This document shows, piece by piece, positions 18,469 to 25,782 of a stretch of 64,000 bases of DNA. Below the pieces are notes generated by a model, which worked only from the letters and a program-made list of their open reading frames with translations, ran no database searches and was not told where the DNA came from. Source of the DNA: Phycisphaeraceae bacterium. Its GTDB lineage: Bacteria > Planctomycetota > Phycisphaerae > Phycisphaerales > UBA1924. The position numbers and the translations under genes are program-made. The DNA is taken from the NCBI GenBank assembly GCA_020639155.1, contig JACKHF010000001.1, positions 1,426,001 through 1,490,000 of the forward strand, written 5' to 3'. How positions within the stretch are numbered: position 1 is the first letter of the stretch; each line of letters starts with the position of its first letter.

Positions 18469-18993
18469 ATGCCAAACCCAGCGGAACCACACTCATACGC
18501 ACGACATTGCACATCGCGGTTGGTGCGAGGTAGGTTTTTCCGCGGATTTACACTCATTGAGATTATGATCGTGGTTGGCATCATCGGTGTGCTCGCGTCG
18601 ATCATGATTCCAGTTGCGCGAAGCTGGCGTCACGATGCCCAGCGCGTTGCGTTTGTCGGATCACTCAAGACATTTGCGAACAGCACGGTCCAGTTTGTTG
18701 CTGAAACAGGCATGCTGCCACCCGGTGGTCGTGCGGGCACGTTGCCATACTACCTTCGGAACCACATCCGCCAGAGTGCATGGGAACAGCCGACGCCGAT
18801 CGGTGGTCAGTGGGACATCGACACAAGCAGACGCTCTGGTTGGTCACGGGTCGGCGTGCTGTTCGGCCAGCAGGACGATCGCAGGACCGAGTTCATGGAA
18901 AACATCGACGGCATGATCGACGACGGGCATATTGGCCGAGGTGATTTCAGGCGGGTTGGCTTCAGAAAGTACATGTTCTACATCGTGCGCTGA
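18469..18993 (+). CDS. Second type II/IV prepilin-like protein
   Basis: A 174-residue relative of the preceding protein. The class III signal is RGRFFRG followed by FTLIEIMIVVGIIGVLASIM, with the normal Gly before the cleavage site and Glu at +5. Both proteins share a similar C-terminal plan (a glycine-rich middle with 'GG-WD', then 'DDG…F', then a C-terminal hydrophobic Tyr/Ile/Val end), which suggests an old duplication. The start is uncertain: ATG 18469 gives a 26-residue leader, while GTG 18523 would give a typical 8-residue leader but lacks a good ribosome-binding site. Confidence 0.8.
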   Translation: MPNPAEPHSYARHCTSRLVRGRFFRGFTLIEIMIVVGIIGVLASIMIPVARSWRHDAQRVAFVGSLKTFANSTVQFVAETGMLPPGGRAGTLPYYLRNHIRQSAWEQPTPIGGQWDIDTSRRSGWSRVGVLFGQQDDRRTEFMENIDGMIDDGHIGRGDFRRVGFRKYMFYIVR

Positions 18994-19012
18994 GTTGACT
19001 TGTGTAGCGGGC

Positions 19013-19972
19013 TTATCCAAGGCCCATCATCGGCACGATCACAACGCCGAAGACCATTGCCCCAAGCAGCGTCACAATCATGATCGAAAGAAGCACCACC
19101 CAAGCGTGCTGAAGTTTCATGTACGTCGTCACAATCTTCAGCCACCACCTCGCATACACAGCAAAGAACACACCAAACAGCACAAGTGCCGACAAGCGGC
19201 TTTGATGAAAGAGAAAACCATTGCCCGAGAGCAGGCCCATCGTGCTGCACAATGCATCGAGTTCGATAAGCACGATGTCAATGACCATGAAGCAGACACA
19301 GATCAACGGCGCCAGGGCAAACGTGTATACACCCGCACGCACGATGTGCTTCCAGTGCACTCTCGCACGCGCTCGTGTTTCAGGCAGGAGCATCAGCATG
19401 AGTGTTGGAAGGACAAAGAATGAGAGCGATGTGATGCCCGGCACAAGATCCCACGAGTACGACACCGCATCCGTCCGGAAGATATCGTGGACCCATTCCG
19501 AGTAAGGCCAGAGCAGATCCGCAAGCCACGCTTCCGGTCGACGATCAGACGTCCCGTGTCCAAATTGGTAGATCTTTCCAGCAATGAAGACGTTGTTGCT
19601 CCACCGAACAACGAGTGCGCGAGAAGCAAGCGCAATATGCACTGCAATCAGCGTGAGTGCAAAGAGAACACCAAGCCGCCTGAGCGAGACAGGATGTTCC
19701 AGACGGATGCCCGACCATGTGCGCTTCGGAAGAAAGAACAGAAACATGTGCCGAACAGCATTTATCCACCAGCGATTCCCCGTAGACTCGATCGACCACG
19801 CAGGGAGCGGCTTTACTCTGGTTGAGAGCAGATCAGCCCAATCAAATGCGAGTCCGCACTCGGAGCACACGCCATGCAGCGGGCAAGAGTTCGTCCATGA
19901 TGCAACCAGTCCTGACTGATCATATTGACATCGAGGACACTGCGCAGCTGAAGAAGTGTGCATCTCAGACAC
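19013..19972 (-). CDS. Membrane protein with N-terminal zinc ribbon
   Basis: A 319-residue protein. Residues 12-39 carry CPRC and CSEC pairs, a zinc-ribbon arrangement often seen at the N-terminus of planctomycete membrane proteins of unknown role. From about residue 95 onward there are four or five hydrophobic segments (for example LGVLFALTLIAVHIALA and, near the end, LLSIMIVTLLGAMVFGVVIV), so it is an inner-membrane protein. A Trp-rich, aromatic central loop is probably outside. The ribbon could bind metal or nucleic acid in the cytoplasm, but no function can be assigned. The gene is convergent with the second prepilin gene. Confidence 0.6.
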   Translation of the reverse strand: MSEMHTSSAAQCPRCQYDQSGLVASWTNSCPLHGVCSECGLAFDWADLLSTRVKPLPAWSIESTGNRWWINAVRHMFLFFLPKRTWSGIRLEHPVSLRRLGVLFALTLIAVHIALASRALVVRWSNNVFIAGKIYQFGHGTSDRRPEAWLADLLWPYSEWVHDIFRTDAVSYSWDLVPGITSLSFFVLPTLMLMLLPETRARARVHWKHIVRAGVYTFALAPLICVCFMVIDIVLIELDALCSTMGLLSGNGFLFHQSRLSALVLFGVFFAVYARWWLKIVTTYMKLQHAWVVLLSIMIVTLLGAMVFGVVIVPMMGLG

Positions 19973-20035
19973 GCAGCATCATACTCGCACAGAGAAGAAC
20001 AGACTTCATGGATTGAAATCCACGGGTTGTTTGGT

Positions 20036-21394
20036 TTATTTCTGCTCTCTGTTTCGCTGCTGCAGTTTCGCCCGCAACTCGCGAATCTCCCTCAATCTCT
20101 CAGCTATCTGCTTTTCGAGGCCGTTCTGCGTCGGGTTGTAGTACGTCCTGTCAACGCCGAGGTAGTCCTGGTCGGTGATGTTGTCTTCAGCGTCGTGCGA
20201 GTACTTGTATCCGTGCCCGTGCTTTGATCCGTCGGCTGCAGGGGCAGCGTGCGCATCACGCAGATAGATCGGCACCGGCACCGTGCGATTCCCCCGGACG
20301 TCGTCCATTGCTTCATTGATCGCCGTGTAGCTCGCATTGCTCTTCGGCGCAACAGCAAGATACGTCGCGAGCTGCGCGAGTGTGATGCGCGCTTCGGGCA
20401 TGCCGATGCGCTCGACAATCTGCCACGCTGCTGATGCAAGCATTGTCGCGCGCGGATCAGCATTGCCGATGTCCTCGCTCGCGAGGATCGAGAGCCTGCG
20501 CGCGATAAACCGCACGTCCTCGCCCGCTTCGAGCATCCGCGCGATCCAGTACACCGCAGCATCGGGGTCGCTCCCGCGGATGCTCTTTATCATCGCGCTG
20601 ATCGTGTCGTAGTGCTCGTCTCCGGTCGCGTCGTAGACCGCCGCCTTCAGCTGGATGCTCTCCTCCGCTGCCGCGTGATCGATGACGATCGTCTCGTTCT
20701 CACCGATGGTCTTGAGCGTCGAGAGCACCGCGACCTCGAGCGCCGAAAGGGCGCGCCGTGCGTCGCCATCGCACTTCTTCGCCCAGACGCGCTTCGCGTC
20801 CTCTGTCAAATCGATGTTGAAGTTCCCGAATCCGCGTTCCTTGTCAGCTGCCGCGCGTTCGAGCACAGCGAAGATGTCTGCTTCGTTGAGAAGTTCCAGT
20901 CTGAACAGTGTGCTTCTTGAGATGAGCGCGCTGTTGCACGCGAAGATCGGGTTCTCTGTCGTTGCGCCGATCAGTGTGATGAGTCCGCGCTCCACATCGC
21001 GCAATAGCACGTCCTGCTGGGCGCGGTTGAACCGGTGGATCTCGTCGAGGAACAGGATCGTGCGCCGGCCCGAGCTGTGCAGCCTTCGTGCCGCCTCGTC
21101 GAGCACCTCGCGGATGCGCTTCACGCCCACGTCCGCAGCATTCTCGCGGACAAACGCCCGCGACGTGTGGACCGCGATCAACTCCGCTAGCGTCGTCTTG
21201 CCAGTCCCCGGCGGGCCGTGGAGCAGCACTGAACTGAGTGTGTCCGCCTGGATCATCCGCCGGAGCAGCTTGCCTTCGCCGACAATCTCGTGCTGACCGG
21301 CAAACTCCTCAAGCGTGCGCGGACGCATGCGGACCGCGAGCGGCTCGACCGCGCGCAACGCCTGCTCCCGTTTGTCCGCCCACAGATCCTGCAT
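20036..21394 (-). CDS. rarA: Replication-associated recombination protein A (AAA+ ATPase)
   Basis: A 452-residue RarA/MgsA family ATPase, related to eukaryotic WRNIP1 and to clamp loaders, which acts at stalled replication forks. Visible are Walker A GPPGTGKTT at residues 60-68, Walker B LFLDEIHRFNRAQQD near 118-132, sensor 1 GATTENP, and the C-terminal MgsA helical region with YLRDAH and the GLEKQIAERL tail. The length is close to the family norm. The start MQDLWADKR gives a short extension before the conserved RMRPRTLEEFAGQ. The gene is divergent from the PlsC-like gene, with a 13-bp AACAAA-G-TTTGTT dyad between them. Confidence 0.93.
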   Translation of the reverse strand: MQDLWADKREQALRAVEPLAVRMRPRTLEEFAGQHEIVGEGKLLRRMIQADTLSSVLLHGPPGTGKTTLAELIAVHTSRAFVRENAADVGVKRIREVLDEAARRLHSSGRRTILFLDEIHRFNRAQQDVLLRDVERGLITLIGATTENPIFACNSALISRSTLFRLELLNEADIFAVLERAAADKERGFGNFNIDLTEDAKRVWAKKCDGDARRALSALEVAVLSTLKTIGENETIVIDHAAAEESIQLKAAVYDATGDEHYDTISAMIKSIRGSDPDAAVYWIARMLEAGEDVRFIARRLSILASEDIGNADPRATMLASAAWQIVERIGMPEARITLAQLATYLAVAPKSNASYTAINEAMDDVRGNRTVPVPIYLRDAHAAPAADGSKHGHGYKYSHDAEDNITDQDYLGVDRTYYNPTQNGLEKQIAERLREIRELRAKLQQRNREQK

Positions 21395-21518
21395 CCACCA
21401 TCCCTTTCTGAACCAGAGTGCATATTTTTCGCAGACCTATTATATACCGAACAATGAGCAAGCAATGCGTGAGAACACCGGTTTCTGGACGATGAATCAG
21501 TGTATTCTAGTGATGACT

Positions 21519-21531
21519 AACAAAGTTTGTT
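21519..21531. promoter_or_regulatory. Short dyad between rarA and the acyltransferase gene
   Basis: AACAAA and TTTGTT form a perfect dyad around one base, 28 bases before the acyltransferase start. It may be an operator or part of a promoter, but so short an AT-rich dyad could be chance. Confidence 0.25.
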
Positions 21532-21558
21532 GGGGATGTTCGTAGGTACACGCTAACA

Positions 21559-22389
21559 TTGGTTATCGTGCTCATATGGACGTTCATCCTCGGGCTGGCA
21601 CTCGTGTGTCTGGTCACATTTGCGTTTGTGTGTCAGCATCTGGAGCGGAACAACCCGCGCCACGATGCGATCGCGGGGATGCTCTACGCCTGCGGGCGCT
21701 GGTACGTCCGACGAATGCACCGGCTGCAAGTCCGGAGCCAGCACCACCTTCCGGACAATCCCGGCCCACTGATCGTCATCGCCAACCATACCGCAGGCAT
21801 CGACCCGATCCTGATCCAGTGCGTTTGCCCGTTCGAGATCCGGTGGATGATGGCGGCCGACATGCGCCATCCGCGCGGCGAGCCCTTCTGGCAGTGGATG
21901 AAGATCATCTTCGTGGACCGGTCCCGCCCCGACACCAATGCCCTGCGTCTTGCCATCCGGCACGTGCAGGCAGGCGGCGTGCTGGGCATCTTCCCCGAGG
22001 GCAGGATCGAACGCCCGCGTGGTGTCCTGCTCCCGTTCCAGCGAGGGGTGGGGGCGCTGGTCAAGCAGACCGGGGCGACCGTGCTCCCGGTGCTCGTCGA
22101 GGGCACACCACCAGCTGACACCGCGTGGGGGAGCATCCTGAAGAAGAGCAGGTCCCGCGTGACATTTCTCGCACCGGTCAGTTACTCAGATGACCGCACT
22201 AGCGCGCAGGACATCGCGACTGATCTCGAATCGCGCATCGCCGGCGCGATGAAAATGGACAGTACCACTACCTCACGCGCAGCTTCTGATACTGACTTCC
22301 AACATCATGCCGATTCCCATCCGATTGATGCAGCGCGTTCCCGCAACAAGCGTCACACCGACGGCGGCCCCATCGCAGCGGGGATGTGA
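21559..22389 (+). CDS. PlsC-family 1-acylglycerol-3-phosphate acyltransferase
   Basis: A 276-residue membrane-associated acyltransferase that probably adds the second fatty acid to glycerol-3-phosphate during phospholipid synthesis. An N-terminal hydrophobic helix is followed by the catalytic NHTAGID (Hx4D motif) near 76-83 and the phosphate-binding FPEGRI motif near 145. These mark the LPLAT/PlsC superfamily. About 40 C-terminal residues are polar and low in complexity and look dispensable. The start is a TTG at 21559, the first usable codon after an in-frame stop. A GTG three codons downstream is an alternative. Other LPLAT members use different acceptors, so the substrate is inferred. Confidence 0.85.
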   Translation: MVIVLIWTFILGLALVCLVTFAFVCQHLERNNPRHDAIAGMLYACGRWYVRRMHRLQVRSQHHLPDNPGPLIVIANHTAGIDPILIQCVCPFEIRWMMAADMRHPRGEPFWQWMKIIFVDRSRPDTNALRLAIRHVQAGGVLGIFPEGRIERPRGVLLPFQRGVGALVKQTGATVLPVLVEGTPPADTAWGSILKKSRSRVTFLAPVSYSDDRTSAQDIATDLESRIAGAMKMDSTTTSRAASDTDFQHHADSHPIDAARSRNKRHTDGGPIAAGM

Positions 22390-22392
22390 GTC

Positions 22393-23283
22393 TTACGTCA
22401 CGCCGTGAATCAGCACCGCTTTGTCACCGAGTGCTTCGAGCAGTTCTGCAAGACATGCTTTTTCGTGCTTTGGATGGACGTTGACGGTCAGCATGGGATG
22501 GTTGGCTTCACGCTCAGCGGTCTTTCTGTCGGATAGTTTATTCGCTTTGTTATTCTCCAGTGTCACGAGCAGTGGGATGTTGGGGCTTGTATCAGAGTGA
22601 ACACTTTTATACTTTGCCCATTCCCACGCGGGCTGGAGTGGGCAGTCCTTGCTGCCGCTCTGCCCCGGATAGTTGTATTTCTTGCATCGCAGTTTTCTCA
22701 TGATCGGCTGGAGCGTCTTCGGGCCGCGGGGCGCGCCATTGTTTAGCGCGATGAGCGCGTAGTCATGTCGGTGCAACGGGATGATGGCGGACGCGATCAA
22801 CGCTTCAAACGAGGGAGCAACTGCAAACTCGCGGGAGCTGTCTCCCTCGTCGATTGGACCGTCGTCCGGTTCAAAGTGTGTGATTGATGGATTGCGCTTC
22901 GGCCCATTTTTTCGATAGTCCAAGCAGCACCATGTATGTCCATCACCTTCAATTGGGAAGAGTCCGTCCTCAACACCCCATTGTCGAGCAGATTCTGTCA
23001 TTTCGACGAGCTTGTGATATTTATTGTTTACGACACCAGCTATATCGGTCAGGAAATATTCCTTCCCCATCCCGTACCACCGAGGCGATGTCTTTTCCAG
23101 CCTGAACAGATCAACTCGCAGCGAACCGCCGTCCTGTTCGGCAAGCGCAGCCTTGTATGATGCGGGCAGCTTGATGCCGAGCTTCTTTTCGACCCGAGCG
23201 AAGTCTGCTGGCTTCGGCGGGGCTGGTGGCGGGGAATCGACGTATGTTCTATAAAAGTTGTCTGGTAGCTTGAGCTTGGGCAT
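22393..23283 (-). CDS. SMI1/KNR4 (SUKH) domain protein
   Basis: A 296-residue protein whose first half matches the SUKH-1 fold: ARVEKKLGIKLPASYKAAL near residues 29-47, then the aromatic YFLTDIAGV region and WGVEDGLFPIEGDGHTWCCL, the 'P-I-x-x-D-G' core with its usual acidic turn. SUKH proteins often act as immunity proteins against contact-dependent or polymorphic toxins, and also serve other roles. The C-terminal 120 residues are unrecognised. No toxin gene is next to it. A gene of unknown function is divergent from it only 94 bases away. Confidence 0.75.
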   Translation of the reverse strand: MPKLKLPDNFYRTYVDSPPPAPPKPADFARVEKKLGIKLPASYKAALAEQDGGSLRVDLFRLEKTSPRWYGMGKEYFLTDIAGVVNNKYHKLVEMTESARQWGVEDGLFPIEGDGHTWCCLDYRKNGPKRNPSITHFEPDDGPIDEGDSSREFAVAPSFEALIASAIIPLHRHDYALIALNNGAPRGPKTLQPIMRKLRCKKYNYPGQSGSKDCPLQPAWEWAKYKSVHSDTSPNIPLLVTLENNKANKLSDRKTAEREANHPMLTVNVHPKHEKACLAELLEALGDKAVLIHGVT

Positions 23284-23341
23284 GAATAAGACTCCGTGAG
23301 TGGGGATGGTAGATCATTTCCTCATTGCAGTGTCAAGAAAA

Positions 23342-23367
23342 AATACTCACTGTTGGGTGTGAGTATT
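23342..23367. promoter_or_regulatory. Inverted repeat upstream of the unknown gene at 23377
   Basis: AATACTCAC at 23342-23350 pairs perfectly with GTGAGTATT at 23359-23367 around 8 bases, ten bases before the ATG at 23377 and about 60 bases from the divergent SUKH gene start. It overlaps the expected ribosome-binding region of the downstream gene, so it could act as an operator or as an RNA hairpin that limits translation. Confidence 0.4.
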
Positions 23368-23376
23368 ATTCATTAC

Positions 23377-23892
23377 ATGCAGAGAATCATCCGTGCTGGA
23401 ACAAAGAAAGAGGTTTCAACAGCATCGCCGCAGGCTGCGGTTGCCCAGTGTCGAGTCTATCGATCAAATGAACAATGCCCATCTGTTGGTCAAGCAGTGC
23501 GAAACGTATTCTGGGATGATTCTAATCTTTGCGTGGTGTTCGATGATGCCTCAGTTGTCTCGGTGAGGTGCTGTGATGATGGGATGATACAGTTGAATCT
23601 TGAGCAAACGCGTTCTGGCGTTATCGAATCGGCAAGTGATGCATCTCTGATAGTGGTTGACTGGGGGTCGCAAGAGCTGGAACACACCGTATGGGATCGG
23701 CAATCGATTGCCGCGAGAATGCAGGGCATGCGCCTTGCTTTCATTTCGCAGAACCCAGACATTGTCTATCTGGACTTTGTGGACACGCACAAGCTGTGCA
23801 TCATGATCTCAACAATACTCGAAGTTTCGTCAGATCAATATGTCCTGTACTGGCACTTTGACGAGAGCGAAAGCGACCCTTTGTGCGAGTGA
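23377..23892 (+). CDS. Protein of unknown function beside the SUKH gene
   Basis: A 171-residue soluble protein without signal peptide or membrane segment. No domain is recognised. It has an acidic composition and phrases such as NVFWDDSNLCVVFDDASVVSV that suggest beta strands. The ATG at 23377 is chosen because the upstream open frame (to 23296) runs through an inverted repeat and adds basic, unlikely sequence. Its position, back to back with a SUKH protein, raises the possibility of a functional pair, but nothing in its sequence resembles a known toxin. Confidence 0.5.
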   Translation: MQRIIRAGTKKEVSTASPQAAVAQCRVYRSNEQCPSVGQAVRNVFWDDSNLCVVFDDASVVSVRCCDDGMIQLNLEQTRSGVIESASDASLIVVDWGSQELEHTVWDRQSIAARMQGMRLAFISQNPDIVYLDFVDTHKLCIMISTILEVSSDQYVLYWHFDESESDPLCE

Positions 23893-23906
23893 ATGCGTAT
23901 TTGTTC

Positions 23907-24452
23907 TTATATTTGCTGATCGAGATACGACTTCAGCATCACCGCAGCTGCGATCGCGTCGCGCCGTTGCTTCTTCTGCTTGTGCGAGAGCCCGGACTGT
24001 GCCATCAGCCAGTCCGCTTCGGCGCTGGTGAGACGCTCGTCGAACAGCTCGACCGTTCGGCCTGTGCGCTGCGCGAGTTTTTCTGCGAACGCGCGGACGA
24101 GTTTGGCGCGCGGACCTTCGGAGCCGTCCATGTTCATGGGCAGCCCGAGCACGAGTACAGAGTTTGCTTTGTTGTGCCCGAGATTCTCAGCGATAGCACC
24201 ATCGATCGCGTCGAGTAGTGCTCCGCCGTCATGAATTGAGATGGGCACTTCGAGCACGCCGACAGGTGTCGCCAAGCGCGAGAAGGAATCGCCCAGCGCA
24301 AGCCCGGTGCGTTTGTCGCCAAGGTCGATCGCGAGGTATCTGATGATGGGTGAGGAAGAGTCGTGTGCGGGCACAGGTGATCGTAGATTGTCCGTGCGTG
24401 AACGGATTGTGCCCAGCCGGGTTAAAACCCAGATTAACAACAGCGAAAACAC
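23907..24452 (-). CDS. ruvX: Putative pre-16S rRNA nuclease / Holliday junction resolvase YqgF
   Basis: YqgF/RuvX has an RNase H-like fold and matures the 5' end of 16S rRNA; it was earlier annotated as a resolvase. The core begins with YLAIDLGDKRTGLALGD, the first catalytic Asp motif, continues with VLGLPMNMDGSEGPRA, and closes with ELFDERLTSAEA and RRDAIAAAVMLKSYL, which supply the remaining acidic residues. The conserved domain starts about 37 residues into the open frame, so the real start may be later, for example GTG 24374. That would give 155 residues, nearer the usual length of about 140-150. Confidence 0.88.
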   Translation of the reverse strand: MFSLLLIWVLTRLGTIRSRTDNLRSPVPAHDSSSPIIRYLAIDLGDKRTGLALGDSFSRLATPVGVLEVPISIHDGGALLDAIDGAIAENLGHNKANSVLVLGLPMNMDGSEGPRAKLVRAFAEKLAQRTGRTVELFDERLTSAEADWLMAQSGLSHKQKKQRRDAIAAAVMLKSYLDQQI

Positions 24453-24570
24453 GTTTTTCGAGCGGAATTGACGATATACGCCGTTGCGTCACGGACGTGT
24501 CACATCCGGCGCATCGCAATAGAATGTCGTGCGTGCCTGTTTTCCTGACATGAACACAAAGGGAGCCCTG

Positions 24571-25593
24571 ATGCGATCACACCCAGCCAGCATGCTTGTT
24601 CTGACGTGCCTGCTTCTGACAGGACAGACCGCGTGCGCACAGAACACGATGCGCCCCGCAACCACCGATCCGGACGGCACCGTGCATACGAACGAACTCG
24701 CGCTGGCAGTACCGATCCTTGATGGCGAGGTAATGCCGGAGCAGACGGATGCTGAGACAGCCGCGTTTCTTGATGAGCTGTCGAGCGTGGAGATCACCGC
24801 ACTTCGATCGCAGATGATCGCGACACGGTTCTTCGAGTTCGCCGATACGCAAACGCGCAAGGGTAACCTGTACTACACAGCTTCCAGGTCGTCTGATGGC
24901 GATGTGGTTCGGAAGTTCGGCGCGTATTTCAATACGCTGTTCGTCGGCACGTTCAGTGAAGCCGGTGCTCGCGAGGAGCCGTACCAGCGTGCGTTCGTGT
25001 TCGACGGGCGCATGCTGATCGAGATCGACGAGGATACAAACCCGCGTCTGTTCAAGCGTCGCGAGGTGATCGGCCCCGGCGAAAAGCTGGACCCGATGTC
25101 TTTGGATCAGGGCATCTTTCCACTACCCATCGGGCAAAAGCGCGAGGAGATTCTCAAGCGGTACAACGCTCGGCTTGCGCCGGCTGCCGAGGGGTTGATG
25201 GTAAATCCCAGCGATGCGGAGTTCTGGAACGAGAAGGAAATTATATTCTTCCACGCGCTTGCAAAGTTTCACCAGGACAACAAGTCGGTGCAGCTTGTGC
25301 TCGAACCACGCAACGGCGCGAACAGCGACATGCGCCAGATCCGGCTGTGGTATACACAGACCGATGCGGGTGATGGCGCATCGGTATGGCTTCCATCCCT
25401 GGCGCGCACGATCGATGGTGCGGGGGATATTTCGTTTATCCAGCTTCAAAGCCCTGCGATCAATGGGCGAGCAGAAGTGCCCGAGGGTGCGTTGAATCTT
25501 CAGCCGCCCGCTGATCCACGAGGCTGGACTATCCCGTCAATCGAGCCGTACCGCGAAGCGATCGTGAACGCACCGGACAGTTCGCGCGAATAA
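24571..25593 (+). CDS. Exported LolA-like protein
   Basis: A 340-residue exported protein. A signal peptide (hydrophobic core MLVLTCLLLTGQTACAQ) is followed by a region resembling the LolA/LppX fold as found in planctomycetes: a beta-rich stretch with 'GNLYYTASR', 'RAFVFDGRMLIEID', 'FKRREVIGPG' and 'GIFPLPIGQKREEIL', then a second half with 'QLVLEPRNGA' and 'RQIRLWYTQTD'. LolA chaperones move lipoproteins across the periplasm. Whether this one carries lipoproteins is inferred. The ATG at 24571 has GGGAG at proper spacing; two in-frame ATGs upstream lack one. The divergent neighbour is ruvX. Confidence 0.6.
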   Translation: MRSHPASMLVLTCLLLTGQTACAQNTMRPATTDPDGTVHTNELALAVPILDGEVMPEQTDAETAAFLDELSSVEITALRSQMIATRFFEFADTQTRKGNLYYTASRSSDGDVVRKFGAYFNTLFVGTFSEAGAREEPYQRAFVFDGRMLIEIDEDTNPRLFKRREVIGPGEKLDPMSLDQGIFPLPIGQKREEILKRYNARLAPAAEGLMVNPSDAEFWNEKEIIFFHALAKFHQDNKSVQLVLEPRNGANSDMRQIRLWYTQTDAGDGASVWLPSLARTIDGAGDISFIQLQSPAINGRAEVPEGALNLQPPADPRGWTIPSIEPYREAIVNAPDSSRE

Positions 25594-25782
25594 ATAGACC
25601 ATGTTTGTGGGTTTGCCAACGTCCGAGAGGTATGCGTTTTTTCGTGCGCGAGTACTGGTTTGTGTGCCGATGAGTCTCAGGGCCGAGAATGTTCGGGCAG
25701 GGATGATCCGGGTCTGCAGATCAGCCGAATCTATGCATGAAAAGGCGCATGAAAAGACAGCACATATGTGGGAGGTTGTTTG
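25594..25782. other. Intergenic stretch before the TPR/gluzincin gene
   Basis: No gene is supported. A 60-codon open frame here lacks a ribosome-binding site and overlaps the next gene out of frame. A strong GGGAGG site at its end belongs to the gene starting at 25783. Confidence 0.5.
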
